Source of the DNA: Prevotella sp. P3-122
Lineage (GTDB): Bacteria; Bacteroidota; Bacteroidia; Bacteroidales; Bacteroidaceae
Length of the DNA stretch: 64,000 nucleotides
Assembly (NCBI RefSeq): GCF_002251365.1
Contig: NZ_NPJH01000098.1
Span: 1 to 64,000, forward strand
Reading direction: 5' to 3'
The notes beneath the pieces were generated by a model that saw only the letters and a list, made by a program, of their open reading frames with translations, did not search any database and was not told where the DNA came from. How positions within the stretch are numbered: the stretch's first letter is position 1; each line of letters opens with the position of its first letter. Below are positions 1 to 7,745 of the stretch, one piece after another. The translations under genes were made by a program, and so were the position numbers.

Positions 1-534
1 AAAAAAAAAAAACTTCAGGCCATCGCCGAGCAGAGCCGCATCGTCAGACTGCCACTCAATCAGGTAGGCTCACTCAACAAGATAAACCACGAGATTAGCC
101 GGTTCGAGCAGGAACACCAGAGAAGACCGTCTATAGCAGAACTGGCAGAGGCAACAAATATCGACCAGGAGAAAATTGGGCAGAGCATGATGGCCGATGG
201 CCACCATGTGAGCATAGACGCACCATTCCAGGATGGTGAGGAAAACTGTATGCTCGACGTCATGCCCAGTAGCGATGACAGCCGCACCGACCGCTCGGTA
301 GACCATGAGAGCATGGCCCTGGAGCTGAACAACGTGCTTAAGGACGTACTGAAGGAGAGAGAGATTATCATCATACGCGAATGTTTCGGCATAGGTTGCC
401 ACGAGAAAGGACTGGAGGAAATTGGCGACCAGCTCGGACTTACACGCGAGCGAGTAAGACAAATAAGAGAGAAAAGCATAGCAAAGCTACGCGAGAGCGG
501 CAACGTAAAGATACTGATGAAGTATTTAGGGTAA
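1..534 (+). CDS. rpoD: RNA polymerase primary sigma factor RpoD, C-terminal part (5' end missing)
   Basis: This is the 3' part of the housekeeping sigma factor, which directs RNA polymerase to promoters. The frame is open from the left edge. The visible protein starts in region 2.4/3.0 (LQAIAEQSRIVRLPLNQVGS), continues through region 3 and ends with the region 4.2 helix-turn-helix (IGDQLGLTRERVRQIREKS) that binds the -33 element. The protein ends KILMKYLG, a normal RpoD end. The first 12 bases are all A and read as four Lys where the family has RQSI before LQAIAEQ, so they are probably an assembly or padding artefact. A terminator follows the stop. Confidence 0.95.
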   Translation, partial: KKKKLQAIAEQSRIVRLPLNQVGSLNKINHEISRFEQEHQRRPSIAELAEATNIDQEKIGQSMMADGHHVSIDAPFQDGEENCMLDVMPSSDDSRTDRSVDHESMALELNNVLKDVLKEREIIIIRECFGIGCHEKGLEEIGDQLGLTRERVRQIREKSIAKLRESGNVKILMKYLG

Positions 535-546
535 GAAGATAGTGAG

Positions 547-592
547 AGGTTTAAGGGGTTCGAAGGGTTTGAGAGGTTTGAAGGGTTTTGAG
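547..592. repeat. 9-nt-period degenerate array after rpoD
   Basis: Five consecutive units of 9-10 nt related to GGGTTTGAG or AGGTTTGAA begin 12 nt after the rpoD stop. The same 9-mer family appears on the other strand at 3432-3485. The last units form the 5' arm of the terminator at 566-610. Confidence 0.7.
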
Positions 593-610
593 CCTCTCAA
601 ACCTTTTTTT
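566..610 (+). terminator. Rho-independent terminator of rpoD
   Basis: GGTTTGAGAGG (566-576) pairs perfectly with CCTCTCAAACC (593-603), followed by seven T. The arms come out of the 9-nt repeat array. Confidence 0.75.
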
Positions 611-640
611 GTTGTCCATTCCATTTTTTAGCTATAAAAG

Positions 641-671
641 TTTGCACTTTACAAATTATTACTTACTTTTG
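641..671 (+). promoter_or_regulatory. Bacteroidota promoter for the 708-1502 gene
   Basis: TTTG at 641-644, 19-nt spacer, TACTTTTG at 664-671. This matches TTTG-N19-21-TAnnTTTG. It lies inside the longest possible open frame and so argues for the ATG at 708. Confidence 0.7.
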
Positions 672-707
672 CAGGCAAAGAGAAAACATAAAAAAACAAA
701 AGACTAT

Positions 708-1502
708 ATGAGAGATAAAAAAGCTTTGACTCTTAAGACTTTAAACAAAAGCAACGTTTGGGACATACAGGAAAACGACATCTTCAGACTTTGGGAGGCA
801 GCCGAGAAAGAGGCCGACCTGAAGGATAATGTCCGTCATTATACGGACATCATCAAAAGCGCCTTCGAGATGGAGGAGGTAAAAGTGGACAAGCCTGAGG
901 TTATCAAGAAATATGAGGCAAGAGATTTCAAGATAGGTACTCTGAAAATTGACGAATCGGCAAAGATAAAGTTCGCCATAAAGAAAAAGCCTATCCTCAG
1001 AGTCACCGACCTCACCTATGAGAACATCCGCCATATCTCTGCCGCCAAGCTCATGGAGGTGATAGAGCGCAACTTCGGTGGCGGATGGGACTCTTTGTCT
1101 CAGAGCATACAGGACATCATCCTGACAGGCTTCGACATCAGTACAACCACTCTACCACAGGACAGGCTTCACAAGCCAGGTGGTCTCTACGAGAAGAAGG
1201 TCAACGATGGTTTCGAGGTTCTGGAAATAGCCAAGGGCACATGGGTAGAGGCTATCTTTGCAAAAGAGAAACCAGAGACTGAGAAGCCAAGAATGAAATT
1301 CGGACAGGACGACCTTGACGACAAAGACTACGATGACGACGAGGACTTGCCGGAGAATGACTATGAGGACGAGGAGGAGGACGATGATGACGATAGCTTC
1401 GATGACGACAAGCTCACCGAGGAAAGCTACCGTACAACATTCGAAACCAATCCCGATGACCTCAACCTTGAGGCAGAGGACGTTGCTGACGACGATTATT
1501 AA
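708..1502 (+). CDS. Hypothetical protein with a long acidic tail
   Basis: A 264-residue protein I do not recognise. The frame is open from 588, but the promoter at 641-671 lies inside that extension, so ATG 708 (MRDKKALTLKTLNKSN) is chosen. Residues 1 to about 190 look like a folded, mixed-charge domain (FRLWEAAEKE, then a Lys-rich stretch IKFAIKKKPILRVTD, then WDSLSQSIQDIILTGFD). The last 60 or so residues are almost entirely Asp and Glu. Such tails occur in proteins that contact basic partners such as nucleoid or ribosomal proteins, but that is inference. There is no signal peptide or membrane segment, so it is probably cytoplasmic. Confidence 0.75.
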   Translation: MRDKKALTLKTLNKSNVWDIQENDIFRLWEAAEKEADLKDNVRHYTDIIKSAFEMEEVKVDKPEVIKKYEARDFKIGTLKIDESAKIKFAIKKKPILRVTDLTYENIRHISAAKLMEVIERNFGGGWDSLSQSIQDIILTGFDISTTTLPQDRLHKPGGLYEKKVNDGFEVLEIAKGTWVEAIFAKEKPETEKPRMKFGQDDLDDKDYDDDEDLPENDYEDEEEDDDDDSFDDDKLTEESYRTTFETNPDDLNLEAEDVADDDY

Positions 1503-1544
1503 AGTCCCCGTCATCCATTAGACTGTCAGGCGGCTAACGACTTG

Positions 1545-1631
1545 CTTGTATTTAAGCAACATAAAAATACGAGACTACAGGCTGGCAACCGCCAGGCTGC
1601 AACTACGGCTTCATCCCATGATGGAGCCGTA
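1545..1631 (+). other. Three consecutive hairpins in a 180-nt intergenic stretch
   Basis: Three stem-loops follow each other. (1) CTTGTATTT 1545-1553 pairs with AAATACGAG 1565-1573. (2) CTGGC 1582-1586 pairs with GCCAG 1591-1595, extended by CAG/CTG outside a G-G mismatch. (3) TACGGCT-T-CATC 1604-1615 pairs with GATG-G-AGCCGTA 1620-1631 around loop CCAT. None is followed by a T run, so they are not ordinary terminators. They lie 51 nt before the next start codon and could be a structured leader or a small RNA. Confidence 0.4.
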
Positions 1632-1681
1632 ATTATAGAATTATATACCAACTCTCCATTCCTGACAACACATACAACAAG

Positions 1682-3430
1682 ATGATAAGATTCAAAGACG
1701 TAACCATACATGACAAAGAAACCATCGAGAGTTTCACCATGTGGGGCAGTGGCCAGAACTGCGACCTCTCATTCGCAAACATCATCATCTGGCGTTTCCT
1801 GTACAATACCCAGTATGCCATCGTCGATGACTATCTGGTATTCCGCTTCTATGCCGGACATCATCTTGCATACATGATGCCGATAGCAAGGCCGAAGCCC
1901 AACGGCGAGGGAGTGCTGAGGGTTGAGCCTTGCGAGGAATGCGACATCAACGTCATAAAGGCTATCCGGGAAGACTCCATAGCCATGGGGCATCCTCTGC
2001 TCATCCTTGGTGTGAGCAACTATATGTGTGATATCATTGACAGCCACATGCCAGACATGTTCAATGCCAAGCCCGAAAGAGACTACGCAGACTACATATA
2101 CACACGTGAGAAGCTTGTGAGGTTGTCAGGAAAGAAATTGCAGGGCAAGCGTAACCACATAAACAAGTTCAAGAGCCTATATCCACAATATGTATACCGG
2201 CCTCTGACACCCGACCTGATACCACACTGTGTGGAGTTGGAGAGGAAATGGCGCATGGCACAAGGCTCTCTCGATGGTGCCACCGAGGAGCTAAGGGCTA
2301 TGACATGCGCTTTCGACAACTGGGACAACCTACAGCTCATGGGTGGAACAATATGGGTTGACGAGACCCTTGTGGCATTCACCTTTGGTGCCCCCATCAA
2401 CCATTGTACCTTTGACGTGTGCGTGGAGAAGGCAGACACAAGCTATGAGGGAGCATACGCCATCATAAACCAGGAATTTGCCAGCCACCTGCCAGAGGAC
2501 TATTTCTACATCAACCGCGAGGAGGACATGGGCGATGACGGCCTGCGCCAGGCAAAGCTCTCATACAAGCCCGACATTCTGCTGGTAAAAAACTCACTAA
2601 CCGAGAAACGGCCACTTGCCGACTTCGAGGACACCACCCGCATAAAGGGAGAGACCCGACAACTGTGGGAAACGGTGTTCTGCGAGGACAGCAAGGAATT
2701 TGTTGACCTGTACTTCTCACGCGTCTACCACGACAATATCAACATCACCTGCCAAATCGGCGGACATGTGGCAGCAGCGCTACAGGCAATCCCCCACTCC
2801 ATTCTCCTCAAAGGACAAGAGGCCAAAGCCGCATACATTAGCGGAGTATGCACAAGCCCTGAGCACAGACGGCAGAACATCGGCAACAGCCTCATGGCCC
2901 AGGCTCATTTCCATCTTTACACCTTGGGGACAACATTCGCCACACTCATACCGGCTGAGCCATGGCTGCACGACTGGTATGGCAAGTGTGGATACACAAA
3001 GGACATTAAATGCCTGCCTGCACCAAAGGATTTCGCTACTTCCTCGTTTGAGAACTACGACAGGTGGCAGCGTTCCCACGAGTGCATACTGCTCAACGAT
3101 GCTGACCAATTCGACATTGCCTGTAAAGACTATGGCCTCGACCCTGACCACTACTTGTCACAACAGGAGCCTGTACAAGGCATGATAAGGATAATAAACG
3201 CAAGAAAGGCACTGGAGCTATATGCCTCGGCAAACACAGGCATGGAGATGACCGTACTCGTGACAGGTGACAGGCACATACCAGCCAACAACTGCTATTA
3301 CACCATCGCACACGGCAACGTAACCACAAGTCACGAGCCACGTCCCGATGCCCAAGTCATGACCGTCCAGCAATTGTCCACCTTCATTATCGGATCACAA
3401 CAGCCCGTCATGTGTCTGATGCTGAACTAA
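1682..3430 (+). CDS. DUF2156-type plus GNAT acetyltransferase-like protein
   Basis: A 582-residue protein made of two acyltransferase-like folds. The N-terminal half (to about residue 300) resembles the DUF2156 family, which shares the GNAT fold with the lysyltransferase domain of MprF. Its landmarks are LSGKKLQGKRNHINKF near residue 155 and the following YPQYVYRPL. The C-terminal half carries a GNAT acetyl-CoA site: ISGVCTSPEHRRQNIGNSLM corresponds to motif A (R/Q-x-x-G-x-G/N), followed by LIPAEPWLHDWYGKCGY. The substrate is unknown; tRNA-dependent aminoacyl transfer is possible for the first domain but not shown. The ATG at 1682 is the first in frame, 180 nt after the previous gene. Confidence 0.8.
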   Translation: MIRFKDVTIHDKETIESFTMWGSGQNCDLSFANIIIWRFLYNTQYAIVDDYLVFRFYAGHHLAYMMPIARPKPNGEGVLRVEPCEECDINVIKAIREDSIAMGHPLLILGVSNYMCDIIDSHMPDMFNAKPERDYADYIYTREKLVRLSGKKLQGKRNHINKFKSLYPQYVYRPLTPDLIPHCVELERKWRMAQGSLDGATEELRAMTCAFDNWDNLQLMGGTIWVDETLVAFTFGAPINHCTFDVCVEKADTSYEGAYAIINQEFASHLPEDYFYINREEDMGDDGLRQAKLSYKPDILLVKNSLTEKRPLADFEDTTRIKGETRQLWETVFCEDSKEFVDLYFSRVYHDNINITCQIGGHVAAALQAIPHSILLKGQEAKAAYISGVCTSPEHRRQNIGNSLMAQAHFHLYTLGTTFATLIPAEPWLHDWYGKCGYTKDIKCLPAPKDFATSSFENYDRWQRSHECILLNDADQFDIACKDYGLDPDHYLSQQEPVQGMIRIINARKALELYASANTGMEMTVLVTGDRHIPANNCYYTIAHGNVTTSHEPRPDAQVMTVQQLSTFIIGSQQPVMCLMLN

Positions 3431-3431
3431 A

Positions 3432-3488
3432 CCTCTCGAACCCCTCAAACCTCTCAAACCCCTCAAACCCCTCGAACCTCTCGAACCC
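3432..3488. repeat. Six-unit 9-nt-period array after the stop codon
   Basis: Six 9-nt units starting at 3432, 3441, 3450, 3459, 3468 and 3477 alternate CCTCTCGAA, CCCCTCAAA and CCTCTCAAA. They begin 2 nt after the stop at 3430 and end just before the convergent TonB receptor gene. On the opposite strand they read as the same family as the array at 547-592. Confidence 0.85.
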
Positions 3489-3490
3489 TT

Positions 3491-5827
3491 TTATATTGAA
3501 ACCTTAGCTCCAACAAAGAAAGTTCGGGGCTGTGTAGGTCCATAGAAATACCCTGAATCACGGTAAGTACCCCTGTCAAGGTCTTTCTGGAAGGCATCAA
3601 AGATATTCTGCACACCACCATTGAGCTGTACTTTCACATGGTCGTTGAGCACAAATGTATATGCCACCTTGGCTCCAAGCTCGAAGAACTGCGGCGTGTG
3701 CACCATCTCGTCCTTGTCTATATAGCTATAAGGATATTCCTCCGGTATGACATCTGAGGGCGCGAAGTGGGGAACATGCATCCTGCCGGTGTATATTCCC
3801 GAGAGCGATATGTCGAGCCTCTTTAGCGGTTGGGCTGTAAGCGTGACATAGCCATAGACATCAGGTGTTCGGGGCATGTTGCTGACAGCAGCCACTTCAG
3901 GGTTGTCGCTCCACTGCGTCGGTTGCTTGTATCTGCTACGCTGCATGGTCAGTCCGGCCTGTACGGAGAATGTCGAGCCATGAGCCGCCTTGGCATCGAA
4001 GTTGACGCCATACACCTCCGCACCACTTCCGTTGCGGCGTTCCTGTATGGAATTGCCCTGGCTGTCCGTACCAAGGTCGTGAAGATAGAACACATCGTCG
4101 AGTGATGTATAGAAAGCCTCGGCAAGAATATTGAATTGGAAATGGCCTGCCCGGAAAGTCCAGTCAGCAGAGCCGCTAAAGCTGTTGGAGCGTTCGGGGC
4201 TTAGCCCGTCGGCCAGCTTGATGAGTACGCCCTCACCGCCAACGGCAGTCACGTGCAAGTCCTCGTCGTAGGCCTGTGGAGCCCTGAAGCCCGTCGACCA
4301 TGTTAGTCTCGTCTGGATGTACTGTGAGGGTTTCCACATGAAGTTGACACGCGGACTGAGAATAGGATTGTCTATTAGGTTATGGTCGTCCAGTCTCAGA
4401 CCTGCCAGCACGGTACATTGTCCTATCTTCCATTCCGACTGTGCAAATGCGCTTGCTATTCTCACCTCCTGCTTCAGGTCACGCCCGTAGCCGACCATTA
4501 TGTCGTGGAGCGTGTTGAGCTGATATTCCAGACCGGCGGTCAGCGTGGCTGGTGCTACAAGCAGCTTGCGCAGCTGTCCGGTATATGTGGCTCCGCCAAC
4601 ATACGTCAGGTCCTTGGTCTTGCCGTATGCGTCGGGGTTTTGCTGTGCTCCATAATAGCTGTTACGGTCTACATGCTGTACCGACGAGTATACCGATAGT
4701 TTATGGGCATACTCACGCCAGAACAGGTCGTAGTTCACTCCGCCACTGTTTATGATGTGCCTCGTCTGCTCCGTGATGTCCGTCAGGAAAGGCTCCTGGT
4801 CAAACTTGTTTCCTCCGCGCCTGAACTCGTTGGTTGTATGGTATTCTATTCCGAGACGGCTCATCGCTGTGGGACGATAGTAGCCACGCAGTCCGAAGGT
4901 ATGCGCATTGAGCTTGCCAATCTCCGAAAAGCCGTCACCATCGTCGTCGTATGGCATACGGTTGCGGTATGACTGGTACAGGGCAAGCCCATACACATTA
5001 TCCTTTGACACTATCGAGGCATTGGCTCCAACATATTCCTCCCATGCGTCGCTACCGATATTCGACAGTGTCGAGGACACCTGTAATGAGTTGTTTACAG
5101 GGTCCTTGGTAATGATATTTATGGTGCCGCCGACAGCGTTGGCACCGAACAGGGCCGAGCCTCCACCACGTACCACCTCCACACGGTCGATCATGCTCAC
5201 GGGTATCTGCTCCAGCCCGTACACCCCCGACAATGCACTGACTACGGGACGGCTGTTTATGAGTATCTGCGAGTATGGGCCCTCAAGGCCATTTATGCGC
5301 ACCTGCGGGAAACCGCAGTTCTGGCAGTTGTTCTCCACTCTGAGTCCCGACTGGTAGCTCAGCGACTTTGCCAGGTCTGTAGAGTTCACCGTCTCGAAAA
5401 GCTTGTTGCCGATGACGTTCACCACCACGGGCGCGTCACAACGGCTTACCTCATTACGGTTAGCAGACACTACGACTTCACCTGTTCTGAATGCCGAAGC
5501 CTCCATGGCGAAATGCAGGTCGGTGGTGAAATTATTGCTCACAGTCACCACCTTCTCCTGTGTCTCATAGCCAAGCAGCTGCACACGCAGCGTATATGAG
5601 CCAGCTGGCAGCTTGTCGAAAGCAAACAATCCGTCGTTGTCAGAGACTGCTCCCTGCTTGGTCTCAACTATCAAGATGGTGGCATGGGGAAGGTTTTCCT
5701 CCGTTGTCTTGTCAATTACATGTCCAGTTACCCTATTTCCATGCTTTACGGGTTCTGTCGATTCGGCAATCACTGTCGCATTGGCACTCACGAGCATGGC
5801 CATGAGATAAGTCATCAGTCTTTTCAT
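3491..5827 (-). CDS. TonB-dependent outer-membrane receptor with CarboxypepD-reg-like N-terminal domain
   Basis: A 778-residue outer-membrane active transporter. A signal peptide (residues 1 to about 21) is followed by a carboxypeptidase regulatory-like beta-sandwich (about 33-108, VTGHVIDKTTEENLPHATI). The plug comes next (about 118-250, with the conserved IDRVEVVRGGGSALFGANAV), then a 22-strand barrel ending in aromatic-rich RTFFVGAKVSI. The plug has a Cys pair, NCQNCGF (C168 and C171), which could form a disulfide or bind metal. The substrate is not evident; there is no SusD partner, so a small chelate or cofactor is more likely than a glycan. It is divergent from a TlpA-type thioredoxin at 6096. 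Confidence 0.9.
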   Translation of the reverse strand: MKRLMTYLMAMLVSANATVIAESTEPVKHGNRVTGHVIDKTTEENLPHATILIVETKQGAVSDNDGLFAFDKLPAGSYTLRVQLLGYETQEKVVTVSNNFTTDLHFAMEASAFRTGEVVVSANRNEVSRCDAPVVVNVIGNKLFETVNSTDLAKSLSYQSGLRVENNCQNCGFPQVRINGLEGPYSQILINSRPVVSALSGVYGLEQIPVSMIDRVEVVRGGGSALFGANAVGGTINIITKDPVNNSLQVSSTLSNIGSDAWEEYVGANASIVSKDNVYGLALYQSYRNRMPYDDDGDGFSEIGKLNAHTFGLRGYYRPTAMSRLGIEYHTTNEFRRGGNKFDQEPFLTDITEQTRHIINSGGVNYDLFWREYAHKLSVYSSVQHVDRNSYYGAQQNPDAYGKTKDLTYVGGATYTGQLRKLLVAPATLTAGLEYQLNTLHDIMVGYGRDLKQEVRIASAFAQSEWKIGQCTVLAGLRLDDHNLIDNPILSPRVNFMWKPSQYIQTRLTWSTGFRAPQAYDEDLHVTAVGGEGVLIKLADGLSPERSNSFSGSADWTFRAGHFQFNILAEAFYTSLDDVFYLHDLGTDSQGNSIQERRNGSGAEVYGVNFDAKAAHGSTFSVQAGLTMQRSRYKQPTQWSDNPEVAAVSNMPRTPDVYGYVTLTAQPLKRLDISLSGIYTGRMHVPHFAPSDVIPEEYPYSYIDKDEMVHTPQFFELGAKVAYTFVLNDHVKVQLNGGVQNIFDAFQKDLDRGTYRDSGYFYGPTQPRTFFVGAKVSI

Positions 5828-5864
5828 TTTTCTTTTGCTATTTCTGTTAGCCTTGAAGGCGGTG

Positions 5865-5872
5865 CAAAGATA
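5865..5872 (-). promoter_or_regulatory. -7 box for the TonB receptor gene
   Basis: The minus strand reads TATCTTTG, 38 nt before the start codon. No good -33 TTTG at standard spacing was seen. Confidence 0.5.
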
Positions 5873-6010
5873 CTGAAAAACATCTGTCCGAACATCCTTG
5901 ACAACATACCCAAAAATAGGTATTTTGGCTCATGCGTCTTCAATGTCTTAAATTATTTTCATCATTACACACCTTGTTTCACAAAAAAAGCTAAGAAAAT
6001 GACATTAATG

Positions 6011-6041
6011 TGTGATGCAAGGAAAAAAAACACTATCTTCG
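6011..6041 (+). promoter_or_regulatory. Probable promoter of the TlpA-like gene
   Basis: TGTG 6011-6014, 19-nt spacer, TATCTTCG 6034-6041. Each box is one base from consensus, and it is about 50 nt before the ATG at 6096. Confidence 0.45.
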
Positions 6042-6095
6042 CAGAATGTAATAATATTGTATTGATAATAGAACAAACAAACGGACTACAAGGAA

Positions 6096-7445
6096 ATGAC
6101 TAAACGGAAACGACTGTTTACAACATTGCTGATGGCAACAACAATATTGGCTGCCATGGCTCAACAGAAGAAGATAACGCTGAAGACAGACTCCCCACAG
6201 GACAATGGAGAGGTTATGATGTACATCCAGCCTCTTAACGCTGGGGCGCAGGACGATGCCCAGAAGATGGTGCAGACGGGTACGGCGTTCAGCGCAGACA
6301 CCGAGACATCCTCATACGGGCTGTACCGGGTGATATGCATAAGAAACCAGACTCAGACCTTCCTGCCGATATATATACCCAAGGGGGAGAATGACAACAG
6401 CATAAAACTGGAGATTACCGCCAAGGGCCCCATCGCCGTAGAAGGCAACGACAACAAGGCACTGTCTGCATACGCTACTAAGGTCTTCGATGCCGACCAG
6501 ACGCTATGGACGGCCCAGAACGTTGGATGGCAGGGCTATGCCGACATGCTCGGAGGCTATATGACGGCTGCCGACTCCATACTTTCCCTCTACGCATGCA
6601 GCAGCACCGTGAGCCAGTATATCAGGCTGTGGGCCTGTACCTCGGCGTACAACGCTTTCAGCTCGCTGCCGAACATCACCAAGACAAAAGCGTTCGACAT
6701 TCCGCTGAGGCTCGAAGACATTATTGGCGAACCGAGCAAGACCCTCGACACCCCATTGGCATCGCTATTCCCAACCACCAGCCAGCTCATAAGCTCTACC
6801 ATGCCACGTCAGGCAACGCTAACTCAGAAGATGGAAACGCTGTTTGACAACTATAAATGTGAGGAAATCAGAAACACCGTTGCCAACAACATGCTCCAGA
6901 ATTTCATCACCAAATTCAACTACCAGCGTGACTACGAGTCTGGACTGGCTGAGCTGACGGCCCTTACTGAGCAATACTCCCTGGACGGCAAGTACCTCAA
7001 GACTTTCGTCAGCAACCGCGCCACCATAGCAGGCACGCCATTCCCCGAGGGACTGACCTTCGTGGACAAGGACGGCAAGCAGCACAGCATAAGCGAGCTG
7101 AAAGGCAAATACGTATACATAGACCTTTGGGCATCATGGTGCGTACCGTGCTGCAAGGAGGTTCCTCACCTGCAGAAACTTGAGGCTGAGCTGGCCAACG
7201 AGAACGTAGCATTCCTGTCCATATCCATCGACAAGACCGCTGAGCCATGGCTGAAGAAGATGAACGAACTGCAAATGCACGGCAACCAATGGCTTGACAC
7301 TGGTAGCAAGCTGGCAAACGCCCTCAACGTCAGAGGCATACCATTCTTCGTCATCTACGACAAGGAGGGCAAGCTCTATAAGTACAACGCTCCAAGACCA
7401 AGCAGCGGCGAACAGCTCAAGAGCCTACTTGATAGCCTGAAATGA
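6096..7445 (+). CDS. TlpA-like periplasmic thioredoxin-fold protein
   Basis: A 449-residue exported protein. A signal peptide (residues 1 to about 23, ending AAMAQQ) is followed by a helical/DUF4369-like region to about residue 310. A C-terminal TlpA/AhpC-TSA thioredoxin domain follows, with active site WASWCVPCCKEVP near residue 350 and the cis-Pro context VRGIPFFVIYDKEG. It probably reduces disulfides in the periplasm or on the outer membrane. The active site is CVPC followed by a third Cys. It is divergent from a TonB receptor that carries a Cys pair in its plug, so the two may work together (inference). Confidence 0.88.
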   Translation: MTKRKRLFTTLLMATTILAAMAQQKKITLKTDSPQDNGEVMMYIQPLNAGAQDDAQKMVQTGTAFSADTETSSYGLYRVICIRNQTQTFLPIYIPKGENDNSIKLEITAKGPIAVEGNDNKALSAYATKVFDADQTLWTAQNVGWQGYADMLGGYMTAADSILSLYACSSTVSQYIRLWACTSAYNAFSSLPNITKTKAFDIPLRLEDIIGEPSKTLDTPLASLFPTTSQLISSTMPRQATLTQKMETLFDNYKCEEIRNTVANNMLQNFITKFNYQRDYESGLAELTALTEQYSLDGKYLKTFVSNRATIAGTPFPEGLTFVDKDGKQHSISELKGKYVYIDLWASWCVPCCKEVPHLQKLEAELANENVAFLSISIDKTAEPWLKKMNELQMHGNQWLDTGSKLANALNVRGIPFFVIYDKEGKLYKYNAPRPSSGEQLKSLLDSLK

Positions 7446-7522
7446 TACGAATACTCACCATAATATCATTATCATCGCTGATGACTGTACCCTACGCCGC
7501 AGCCGTCGGCGATGATACGTAA
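7442..7522 (+). pseudogene. 26-codon signal-peptide-only reading frame, probable gene relic
   Basis: ATG overlaps the preceding stop (ATGA at 7442-7445) and opens a 26-residue frame, MIRILTIISLSSLMTVPYAA and six more residues, that stops at 7520-7522. It looks like a complete Sec signal peptide with almost no mature protein. The ATGA overlap is what an operon partner of the TlpA gene would have. The simplest reading is the surviving 5' end of a decayed exported-protein gene; a real tiny secreted peptide cannot be excluded. Confidence 0.35.
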
Positions 7523-7599
7523 GGTGACAAACAACTTACAGAATTTAAACGATGACATTTTTCAGGAAAGACACGTTCAATGCCTTATGAAAGCGCCTC

Positions 7600-7611
7600 C
7601 GTTGGCCAACG
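7600..7611. other. Perfect 12-bp palindrome in intergenic DNA
   Basis: CGTTGGCCAACG is a perfect dyad, about 100 nt before the -33 box of the next gene. It may be a protein-binding site; no further evidence. The rest of 7523-7709 is AT-rich with nothing recognisable. Confidence 0.25.
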
Positions 7612-7709
7612 AAGAGATCTTCTATTTTTATAGTATTATATATATATGTTTGCGCACGCACGAGAGGACAAATATGGCACAAGGACGTGAAAATATATTT
7701 GGCAAATAA

Positions 7710-7741
7710 TTTGTTTATCTTGCAAAAAAATCCTATCTTTG
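7710..7741 (+). promoter_or_regulatory. Consensus promoter abutting the start codon
   Basis: TTTG 7710-7713, 20-nt spacer, TATCTTTG 7734-7741. The ATG is at 7746, only 4 nt after the -7 box. Transcription in Bacteroidota starts about 6-7 nt after this box, so the mRNA should have essentially no leader. Confidence 0.75.
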
Positions 7742-7745
7742 CAAC

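Noticed and set aside
1085..1521. Small plus-strand frames inside the acidic-tailed gene
   Set aside because: They are shifted readings of the GAC/GAT-rich tail, giving Thr/Met-rich nonsense.
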